From contig NZ_MSTI01000144.1 in assembly GCF_001949125.1 (NCBI RefSeq), positions 1 to 25,141 on the forward strand: 25,141 bases of DNA. Reading direction: 5' to 3'. A model generated the notes under the pieces. That model did not search any database. It was not told the origin of the DNA and was given only the letters and a program-made list of their open reading frames with translations. The position numbers were made by a program, and so were the translations under genes. This stretch comes from Deinococcus marmoris. Its GTDB lineage: Bacteria; Deinococcota; Deinococci; Deinococcales; Deinococcaceae. The first letter of the stretch is position 1. Every line of letters begins with the position of its first letter. Positions 16,964-22,428 of this stretch are shown here, in pieces.

Positions 16964-17100
16964 TACGGATTCCGTTTGTTTCGTGTAGAGATCGGGAAAA
17001 CTCCGATCTCTACACTCCACGCCCGGAACCCGTTTTTCTCCTTCTCGCTCCGCTCGGATCACAGGTGTTTACAACACCTTTTAATCGGAGTCCGTATGAG
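16960..17100. mobile_element. MITE of about 140 bp
   Basis: The ends CTGATACGGATTCCG and CGGAGTCCGTATGAG are inverted copies differing at two positions. The element is flanked by GACGGC direct repeats (16955-16960 and 17101-17106; 5 or 6 bp depending on whether the shared C belongs to the element). Inside are a perfect 13-bp hairpin GTGTAGAGATCGG / CCGATCTCTACAC (16983-17015) and a terminator-like hairpin near the right end. There is no coding capacity, so it must be mobilised in trans by a transposase recognising these ends. Confidence 0.78.
17063..17084 (+). terminator. Intrinsic terminator inside the MITE
   Basis: AGGTGTT and AACACCT form a 7-bp stem with a TAC loop followed by TTTTAA. 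It could reduce readthrough from the prtrcB operon into the ThiF gene, a polar effect of the MITE. Confidence 0.5.
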
Positions 17101-17290
17101 GACGGCCCGGCGCTGAGCAGCTTTCAGTGCGCCGCACTGAGGGCGCTGGGTCTGCCCGAGCTGCACGCCCGACTGGGCACGCGCGTCAGCAAGCGCATCA
17201 GTGAACTCGAAGACGCGGGGCTGGTCTGCACGCATACGTCCGGCGGACGCAGGCGGGTGCCATCAACAACCCAGGCGGGCACCCGAACCC
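17101..17290 (+). pseudogene. 3' part of the MITE-split gene (winged-helix-like)
   Basis: After the MITE the frame reads SSFQCAALRALGLPELHARL, then TRVSKRISELEDAGLV, a pattern typical of the recognition helix of winged-helix domains that control mixed DNA sites in phage and plasmid proteins. A basic tail GGRRRVPSTTQAG follows. There is no start codon or ribosome site of its own. The frame has no stop before the hairpin at 17292 and runs on into the ThiF gene in another phase, so the original end is not visible. Confidence 0.55.
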
Positions 17291-17291
17291 C

Positions 17292-17310
17292 TGGCCCCCT
17301 GCCGGGGCCA
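17292..17310 (+). repeat. Start-proximal hairpin 7 (before the ThiF-like gene)
   Basis: Perfect 7-bp stem TGGCCCC / GGGGCCA with loop CTGCC. It ends 10 nt before ATG 17321. The linker CCCGGACACC has no Shine-Dalgarno motif. Confidence 0.85.
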
Positions 17311-17320
17311 CCCGGACACC

Positions 17321-18103
17321 ATGCACACCATTACCTTCGATCCGCGCGTGCCGTGTCAAATCATCCTGGTGGGCGTCGGCGGCACCGGCAGCCTGATCCT
17401 GACCCATTTGGTGCGGCTCGACCAGGCCGTGCGGGCGCTGGGCGGAGCGGGCCTGTGGGTGCGCGCCTTCGACCCAGACCGGGTGAGCGTCAGCAACCTC
17501 AGCCGCCAGAACTTCGCACCGGGCGACGTGGGCCGCTTCAAGGCCGTGGCCCTGACCGAGCGGTGCAACTTGTACGCCGGACTGAACTGGGAGGGCCACG
17601 GACGGGTGCTGGAGGCCGGGGATTTGAAACTGGCCTCACACCTGGTCATCAGCGCCGTGGACAGCGGGCAGGCCCGGCGGGAGCTGCTCGAATTGCTCGA
17701 AGGCGCGGGCCGACTCACCTACTGGCTCGACTGCGGCAACGACGCGGCGTGCGGTCAGGTGGTGCTGGGCCAGGTGGGCGGCGGCGCGGCGCTCCCACAC
17801 GTCGTTACCCTTGACCCGTCTGGGATGGCGGGCGGGGAAGACGACGTACCGAGCTGCTCGGCGGCGGAGGCGCTGCTCAGGCAGCACCTGTTCATCAATC
17901 CGGCGGTGGCCCTCCAGGCCGCGCAGATGATCGGCGATCTGCTGCTGAGCGGTCAGACCGAGAGTGCGGCAGTGTTTGTCAACTTGAGCGGGACTGCACG
18001 GGTCCTGGCCGCGCCCGTGCCCAAGAAACGCAAGAAACGCGGCGAGGTCAGGATGGCCGGGCTGCTGCCGACCCAGATCACCACGCCCCAGGAGACTTTA
18101 TGA
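17321..18103 (+). CDS. PRTRC system ThiF family protein (E1-like adenylyltransferase)
   Basis: A 260-aa ThiF/MoeB/E1-like protein. The nucleotide-binding motif GVGGTGS is at about residues 18-24, followed by the acidic FDPDRVSVSNLSRQNF, the standard E1 signature with the adenylation Arg, and LVISAVDSGQARREL, equivalent to the family's crossover region. E1-like proteins adenylate the C-terminus of a small partner; the partner in PRTRC plasmids is not known. The basic tail PKKRKKRGEVR near residue 240 is notable. The gene overlaps the next by ATGA. The start at 17321 is chosen over 17201 because the conserved fold begins here and hairpin 7 stands exactly 10 nt upstream. Confidence 0.9.
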   Translation: MHTITFDPRVPCQIILVGVGGTGSLILTHLVRLDQAVRALGGAGLWVRAFDPDRVSVSNLSRQNFAPGDVGRFKAVALTERCNLYAGLNWEGHGRVLEAGDLKLASHLVISAVDSGQARRELLELLEGAGRLTYWLDCGNDAACGQVVLGQVGGGAALPHVVTLDPSGMAGGEDDVPSCSAAEALLRQHLFINPAVALQAAQMIGDLLLSGQTESAAVFVNLSGTARVLAAPVPKKRKKRGEVRMAGLLPTQITTPQETL

Positions 18104-18660
18104 ACCTCCGCGCACGCGCCGCCGCCCTCCTCCGTATCGCCGCCATTCTGGGGAGGGAACTCTCACTGGACACCTCCGTCACACAGCTCGCCGTCGCCTG
18201 GAAACCTGGCTCCGAGTCCGGGTTGCCGCTGCCCACTCGGCTGACCCTGACCCTTGCAGACGGCTCGCGGCATGTTTATGACGAGAGCGGGCCTCAAGAG
18301 GAGGGCAGCGGCCAGCCCTTCAATGATCTGGCCTTTTTGAAGGCGCTGGACATTCATAGCGATCTGCTTGATCTGCTCGAAGCCGACTACGAACCGAGGC
18401 AGAAGGGCGGCACCGAGATGTATACCGTTCCTTCCAGCGTGCCGGACGGATTGGACGCGGCGCTGGCAGGCACCGACTGGGAGACGCTGGCCCTTCAGAA
18501 GGAAACACTGCTGGAGATGCGCGCCAGAACGGAGCTGTCCATTCACGAATGCGACGCCCTGAGCGGCGTCATTCATCTGATTGACGCTTGGACGGACGGC
18601 GTGCGGGCAGATGGCTGGGGGCTGGAGAACAACCCTTTCCCGAATGAGCCAACCGCTTAG
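18100..18660 (+). CDS. Hypothetical protein (186 aa) coupled to the ThiF-like gene
   Basis: Unrecognised. It begins MNLRARAAALLRIAAILGRE, a basic amphipathic helix, followed by a beta-rich part (VTQLAVAWKPGSESG, TRLTLTLADGSRHVYD) and an acidic helical C-terminal half. There is no signal peptide. The ATG overlaps the ThiF stop (ATGA), so it is likely translated by coupling and may act with that protein. PRTRC protein A occurs in this position in some cassettes, but I see no specific match to it. Confidence 0.65.
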   Translation: MNLRARAAALLRIAAILGRELSLDTSVTQLAVAWKPGSESGLPLPTRLTLTLADGSRHVYDESGPQEEGSGQPFNDLAFLKALDIHSDLLDLLEADYEPRQKGGTEMYTVPSSVPDGLDAALAGTDWETLALQKETLLEMRARTELSIHECDALSGVIHLIDAWTDGVRADGWGLENNPFPNEPTA

Positions 18661-18672
18661 CCAGAGGTGAAC

Positions 18673-18897
18673 ATGCACGACGCCTAGACCCAACTGAGCA
18701 AACTGGTGGAGGCCGCCGAGCGTGGCGAGACCGTGATCATTGCCCGCAACGGTAAACCCGCCGCTCTGGAGGAAACAGAGGGGCAGTGGTCCCCACAAGC
18801 TCTGGCCTTCTTCTCTGCCGCAGTCACGGCGGAGCTGGCAGACTTCACGCTGTCCCGCGACGATCTGCCGCCCCTGGAAGACCGGGAGCTGTTCTGA
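18673..18897 (+). pseudogene. Phd/VapB-type antitoxin with a nonsense codon
   Basis: A strong ribosome site AGAGGTGA precedes ATG 18673. The translation is MHDA, then TAG (18685-18687), then TQLSKLVEAAERGETVIIAR with NGKPAALEE after it, a clear Phd/VapB antitoxin. Family members usually read AKTxLSxLVE at this point, so the TAG most simply replaces an AAG lysine codon. The remaining frame continues to a stop at 18897 with a helical toxin-binding tail. Reinitiation at GTG 18706 could give a form lacking most of the first strand. The adjoining toxin gene is also damaged. Confidence 0.75.
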
Positions 18898-19318
18898 TTC
18901 AGTACCTGCTGGACACCGACATCATCAGCTACGCGGTGCGGGGCATGGGGCAGGTGCGCGTCCACATGGCCCTGCACCCGCCGTCCACGCTGGCCCTGAG
19001 CGGTGTGACGGTCATGGAAATCGAATTCGGGCTGGCCCAGGTTCCCGCCAAGCGCGCCGCCGTGGAGGCCGCCCTGGCGCTGTGGCTGCCGCAGGTGGCG
19101 GTGCTGGACTACCGAGCAGGCGACGCCCGCGTGACCGCCAGCATCCGAGCCGCCCTCAAGGCGCAGGGGACACCCATTGGCCCGTATGACCTGCTGAACG
19201 CGGGCATGACACTGGCGCGCGGCCTGACGCTGGTGACGCACAATAGCCGCGAGTCCCGCCGGGTGGCAGGCTTTCCGGTGGTGGACTGGGTGGAGGGCGA
19301 GCTGCGCTGGAAGTGCCC
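18894..19318 (+). pseudogene. VapC-type PIN ribonuclease toxin, apparently decayed
   Basis: The PIN domain is complete: LLDTDIISY with the first catalytic Asp, MEIEFGL with the Glu, YDLLNAGMTLARGLTLVTHN with the later acidic residue and the usual Asn, and a terminal VVDW. It would normally start in an ATGA overlap with the antitoxin; here the codon at that place is CTG (18894), and the next in-frame start would remove the catalytic Asp. No stop follows VVDW: the frame runs through hairpin 8 into the next gene, which is in the same phase. With the antitoxin nonsense codon this points to a dead TA operon, unless a CTG start and fused product are used. Confidence 0.7.
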
Positions 19319-19332
19319 GGATCATCTACTCC

Positions 19333-19360
19333 TGGCCCTGGCGTTTGCGCGCCAGGGCCA
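19333..19360 (+). repeat. Start-proximal hairpin 8
   Basis: Eleven-bp stem TGGCCCTGGCG / CGCCAGGGCCA with a short loop. It ends 10 nt before ATG 19371. The linker CCTGACGCGC has no Shine-Dalgarno motif. Confidence 0.85.
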
Positions 19361-19370
19361 CCTGACGCGC

Positions 19371-19904
19371 ATGACCCCTGTCTTGACCCTGCACGCTCCC
19401 GCACTCGCCGCCCTAACCCCCGACACCGCCCTGAACGAACTGCGCGCCCTGGCGTGCATGAACCCCACCGTGGCACGGCGGCTGCGGCGGGTGGGGCGTC
19501 TGCTGGCCGCTGGGCGGGCTGTGCGGGTGGCCGGCAGCGAGGCCGCCCGCAAAGCGGTCTGGACAGCCCTGCGCGCTTACGAGGCCCGCGAGCTGAGCGT
19601 TCACCCCGAACTGCGCCGGATACCGGTGATGGCCGACGAGCTACTGACCGGGCTGCGCGCCCCCACCCACGTTCTGCTCTCAGACCCGGCGGGTCAGCCG
19701 TCGTGCGAATACCTGATCAGCCCCGAAGAGGGCGGGGTCGTGCGGGTGCGCTGCTCAGACCGGCGCGTCCGGACGCTGAGCGGCCCGGCCTTCACGGCGC
19801 TGTTCAAGGGCAGCAGTTACCGGCTGATGGTACGAGAGGGTCAGCTCGCCGGGGCGCTCTTGCCCCGCAGCCCCGCCGCATCACGGCCAGCAGCGTCAAA
19901 ATAA
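19371..19904 (+). CDS. Hypothetical protein (177 aa)
   Basis: Unrecognised. The N-terminal half is helical and basic (NPTVARRLRRVGRLLAAGRA, AVWTALRAYEARELS), possibly nucleic-acid binding. The C-terminal half is beta-rich (CEYLISPEEGGVVRVRCSDR, SSYRLMVREGQLAG). The frame is continuous with the upstream VapC remnant, but the hairpin 10 nt before ATG 19371 and the change in character argue for an independent gene. The stop at 19904 lies 5 nt before the next start. Confidence 0.65.
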   Translation: MTPVLTLHAPALAALTPDTALNELRALACMNPTVARRLRRVGRLLAAGRAVRVAGSEAARKAVWTALRAYEARELSVHPELRRIPVMADELLTGLRAPTHVLLSDPAGQPSCEYLISPEEGGVVRVRCSDRRVRTLSGPAFTALFKGSSYRLMVREGQLAGALLPRSPAASRPAASK

Positions 19905-19909
19905 GGGTC

Positions 19910-20336
19910 ATGCCAACCCAGATCGCCTACAGCGACGCTTCAATGCGCCCGGCCAATCCGCGCAAAAAAAAGTCGCGTGCTTACGGCGCTGAGTGTGGTC
20001 ATTGACGGCGTGAGCCACAGCGCTGTTCGGCGCGTGGCCTCGATTGCCGAGGCCGAACTGCGCGCCGCCGGATACGCGATCAGCTTAGCCCGCCCCGGAC
20101 ACCTGACTCTGCATCTGGACTGCGCCCTGAGTGCCACGCTCCTGCGCGGCCCACAGGGCAAGCATCCCATGATCGGGCTGGCACGCGCAGTTCACCGGCT
20201 GGCCCGGCTGCGCGGCGTGGAAATCGAGGTAGTTCAGATTGCAGGGAGCGACAATCCAGCGCATTCGGTGGCCTATGGGCGACTCCAAGAGGAGCTGGAC
20301 GTGCGGCGGCGCAGCGTAGCGGGCCCGAAGACCTGA
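19910..20336 (+). CDS. RNase H-like protein with a frame change at a run of eight A
   Basis: From ATG 19910 the frame reads MPTQIAYSDASMRPANPRKK, where YSDAS resembles the first catalytic Asp motif of RNase HI. It reaches eight A (19964-19971) and soon stops at 20005. Skipping one base at the run continues as SRVLTALSVVIDGVSHSAVR, then AEAELRAAGYAISLA (catalytic Glu-like), LTLHLDCALS (third acidic residue) and GSDNPAHSVAYGRL (like the NxxAD end), stopping at 20336. Together this is a plausible RNase HI-like protein of about 141 aa. The second frame alone could start at GTG 19977 but would lack the first Asp. Slippage at the A run, a pseudogene or a sequencing error are the options. Confidence 0.55.
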
Positions 20337-20403
20337 GTAGGACACGGCCAGCGCCGCCGCATTGTGCCGGAACATCACCCCCAATGCGCCCAGTCTGTAC
20401 CAC

Positions 20404-20730
20404 ATGGAATCTCTGACCCAGTACGTTCTGAGAAGCTTTGTACACGGCCCCCCACTGGCCGACGCGATGGAACACAGCCCTTTTGCCAACCTGAGCCAGC
20501 TCTGTGCCGCCAGCGGCGTTGATCCCCAGGCAATTGCCACGTTTGTCGGCGGCGGCGCACTGGGCAGCGCTGACGCCATCCGGCTGCGGGGCGTGCTGCC
20601 AGGTTTGAGCTGGGCAGCCCTGGCCGGGGACGCGCCCCCGGCCACAAGGAAGCATGTCCCCGCCGAACAGCGCGCCGGACAAAGGAGAAACCATGCCCGT
20701 CCCCCATACCCTGACCCTGGCCCTGCTTGA
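20404..20730 (+). CDS. Small helix-turn-helix-like protein
   Basis: From ATG 20404 the product begins MESLTQYVLRSFVHGPPLAD. The segment ANLSQLCAASGVDPQAIATF followed by ALGSADAIRLRGVLPGLSWA resembles a Cro/XRE-type helix-turn-helix. Good coding character ends near GLSWAALAGD; beyond that the frame passes through hairpin 9 and overlaps the next gene up to 20730, where the residues look non-coding. The original stop may have been lost. Total length 108 aa, conserved part about 75. Regulatory role is an inference. Confidence 0.5.
   Translation: MESLTQYVLRSFVHGPPLADAMEHSPFANLSQLCAASGVDPQAIATFVGGGALGSADAIRLRGVLPGLSWAALAGDAPPATRKHVPAEQRAGQRRNHARPPYPDPGPA
20621..20644 (+). repeat. Start-proximal hairpin 9
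   Basis: Perfect 9-bp stem TGGCCGGGG / CCCCGGCCA with a 6-nt loop; the outer and inner stem match hairpin 3 but the loop differs. It ends 9 nt before ATG 20654. This is the only linker with a Shine-Dalgarno-like sequence (AAGGAAG). Confidence 0.8.
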
Positions 20731-21193
20731 CGCCCTGGGTACCCCTATCACCGTGCAGGCCCAGACCATCGCCGATCTCAGAACGCTGCAGCGTCACTAC
20801 GGCGCACAGGGCATGCGCCCGGCGAGTGCGCCCATCGGCGGCGGCCTGCAATTGCCCCTCGCGGCGCACGACACCTTCGATTGGAGTTTGATCGGCGCGC
20901 GGCCCTGGGTGACGCCCGAAGGCGAACACGTCGTCTTTTGCGGCGGGCATGCGTACAAGCAGAGGCTGCTTGAAGAGGTCGAAACCCGCAAGATGAAACT
21001 GCCGGAAGCCGTCAAGTATTCGCGCGGGGCCAAAGCCACCGATCCCGAACATTTACGCGAGAAAGGGGACGCAGATTTCTGGTATGTCACGCTGGTCATG
21101 TTCCGGGGCGGCGGACGCGCCGATCCTGAATTCGCACTGCCAGGCGGACGAAGGCAGCTTCACGCGGCAGCGGGCGCCGAGGCCGCCGACTAA
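20654..21193 (+). CDS. Hypothetical protein (179 or 166 aa)
   Basis: Unrecognised. Two starts compete: ATG 20654, 9 nt after hairpin 9, and ATG 20693, which has AAAGGAG 5 nt upstream and begins MPVPHTLTLALLDALGTPIT. The protein has a beta-rich N-terminus, then WSLIGARPWVTPEGEHVVFC, a basic segment KMKLPEAVKYSRGAKATD, and ends with a disordered tail. The two-start layout could produce two forms. No catalytic motif seen. Confidence 0.65.
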   Translation: MSPPNSAPDKGETMPVPHTLTLALLDALGTPITVQAQTIADLRTLQRHYGAQGMRPASAPIGGGLQLPLAAHDTFDWSLIGARPWVTPEGEHVVFCGGHAYKQRLLEEVETRKMKLPEAVKYSRGAKATDPEHLREKGDADFWYVTLVMFRGGGRADPEFALPGGRRQLHAAAGAEAAD

Positions 21194-21208
21194 ACAACAA
21201 AACAGGCC

Positions 21209-21232
21209 GGGCCGGGCAGCGTTGCCCGGCCC
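21209..21232 (+). repeat. Start-proximal hairpin 10 (variant without TGGCC arms)
   Basis: Perfect 10-bp stem GGGCCGGGCA / TGCCCGGCCC with loop GCGT. It begins 15 nt after the upstream stop and ends exactly 10 nt before ATG 21243. The linker GCTTGCCGTC has no Shine-Dalgarno motif. Sequence differs from the others; the spacing is the same. Confidence 0.8.
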
Positions 21233-21242
21233 GCTTGCCGTC

Positions 21243-21656
21243 ATGTCCACTCTCTCCCCCACATGGGCCGAACAGTTCAGCGCCCACCCGGTCTCTCAGG
21301 CGCTGGCCCGTCAGGGCGTATTCCTGCACCACGCCACACGCGGCGACAAACGAACAGTCCTGACCTGGCAGCCTGACCCGCTGCTCAGCAGCGTCCGCTT
21401 CACCCTCACGCTTAATTTGCTGGACAGTCCCAAAGCGGCCTGTGCGCCCGTTCTGAACGCCTGCGTTCAGGTGCGCGTGTACGGCTCTTACGGCCAGGCC
21501 CGGCGCATCCGGGCCACCCTCGCGGCCCTGCGCCTGGTGCTGCGTCCCGCTTTGCCTCTGGACCCGGTGCGGGTCTATGTGCGGCCTGCTCTGCCGCCTG
21601 GGCGTGACCTGCGCGGCAAACGGGCGGCGCTGTGGTTTGGCCTGGAAGACGAATGA
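21243..21656 (+). CDS. Hypothetical protein (137 aa)
   Basis: Unrecognised. It begins MSTLSPTWAEQFSAHPVSQA, has a beta-rich central region (SSVRFTLTLNLLDSP, NACVQVRVYGSYGQ) and a basic C-terminal half rich in Arg. The shape (short strands alternating with Arg/Pro segments) gives no family. The start follows hairpin 10 by 10 nt. It overlaps the next gene by ATGA at 21653. Confidence 0.65.
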   Translation: MSTLSPTWAEQFSAHPVSQALARQGVFLHHATRGDKRTVLTWQPDPLLSSVRFTLTLNLLDSPKAACAPVLNACVQVRVYGSYGQARRIRATLAALRLVLRPALPLDPVRVYVRPALPPGRDLRGKRAALWFGLEDE

Positions 21657-22216
21657 CACGCAAATTGCCCCAGGACGCCGCCATCTTCTTCGCCCAGACC
21701 CCGCACCGGGCCACGGGTCTCAGCGCCGGGGCGCAGCGCGTCCTGACCGAGCTGCGCTCAAAAGGCACGCTCAGCGCCGCGCAGGCCAGGGCCATACTCG
21801 GCGCTGACCCGGCTCCGGCGCTGGACGAACTCTGCGCCCGCCTGTTTGCGCTGCGCCTACAGGGCCACGGCTGGGCAGGCCGGGCGGCGGCGTATCAGCC
21901 CACTCCACACGGGCCGCCCCCCCGCAATGACCAGATCGCGCACGTCTGCGCCGCACTTGGAGAGCAGTCCTGGACACTCGCCGCCGCCGCCCGCAGGGCG
22001 CAGCTCTCTCCCGGACAACTGCTTGAAGTGGTGCGAACCTTACAGCAGCGTGGCGCGGCCCACGCGGCGGTGGTGGGCGCCACCGTGGCCGTGCGGATTT
22101 TTGCGGGCGCGTCACCCCCAGCGGTGGCAGGCTACGGAACATGCCAGAACGTGACCTCCCCCCACAAATCGGCGCGGCCCAGCTCAGCGCCCAGCTTGCC
22201 CTGCGCTGCGGACTGA
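21653..22216 (+). CDS. Putative winged-helix-like protein
   Basis: Up to 187 aa, started by an ATGA overlap with the preceding gene. Two repeated helix-turn-helix-like segments are visible: GAQRVLTELRSKGTLSAAQA with ALDELCARLFALRL, and QIAHVCAALGEQSWTLAAAA with SPGQLLEVVRTLQQRG. This suggests tandem winged-helix folds, perhaps a plasmid regulator. The frame overlaps the HU-like gene by 76 nt; residues after about VAGYGTC lack coding character, so the natural end may lie near 22140 and the stop has been lost or the overlap is real. Confidence 0.55.
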   Translation: MTRKLPQDAAIFFAQTPHRATGLSAGAQRVLTELRSKGTLSAAQARAILGADPAPALDELCARLFALRLQGHGWAGRAAAYQPTPHGPPPRNDQIAHVCAALGEQSWTLAAAARRAQLSPGQLLEVVRTLQQRGAAHAAVVGATVAVRIFAGASPPAVAGYGTCQNVTSPHKSARPSSAPSLPCAAD

Positions 22217-22428
22217 ACCCGGCGCAGTCCAGAAGCGCCATCGATGCAATGTTCCGGGTGATCGAAGAAGCCCTGCTTGACCACATCAGCGTCATCCTGC
22301 CGCACGTCGGCACCTTCCAGATCGTCGAGGTCAAAGCCAGAACGGATGAGGGGCCGCGCGTGCGGGTGCGTTTCCGGGCCATACAGGGGCTCAGGGGCAT
22401 GTTGCCGTGCCACCCGGAACACGATTAG
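22141..22428 (+). CDS. HU/IHF-like DNA-binding protein
   Basis: A 95-aa protein, typical HU length. The N-terminal helices include QLSAQLALRCGLNPAQSRSA and AIDAMFRVIEEALLDH, and the family signature is ILPHVGTFQIVEVKAR. The DNA-binding arm is short and altered, TDEGPRVRVRFRAIQG, without the usual RNPQTG tip, so DNA bending may differ from HU. It is followed directly by the RecD2-like helicase (TAG then ATG with no gap), suggesting joint production and perhaps joint action in plasmid replication or recombination. Confidence 0.8.
   Translation: MPERDLPPQIGAAQLSAQLALRCGLNPAQSRSAIDAMFRVIEEALLDHISVILPHVGTFQIVEVKARTDEGPRVRVRFRAIQGLRGMLPCHPEHD

Noticed and set aside
18786..18893. ATG 18786 as the VapC start
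   Set aside because: It would add about 36 residues that overlap the antitoxin frame and resemble no PIN protein.
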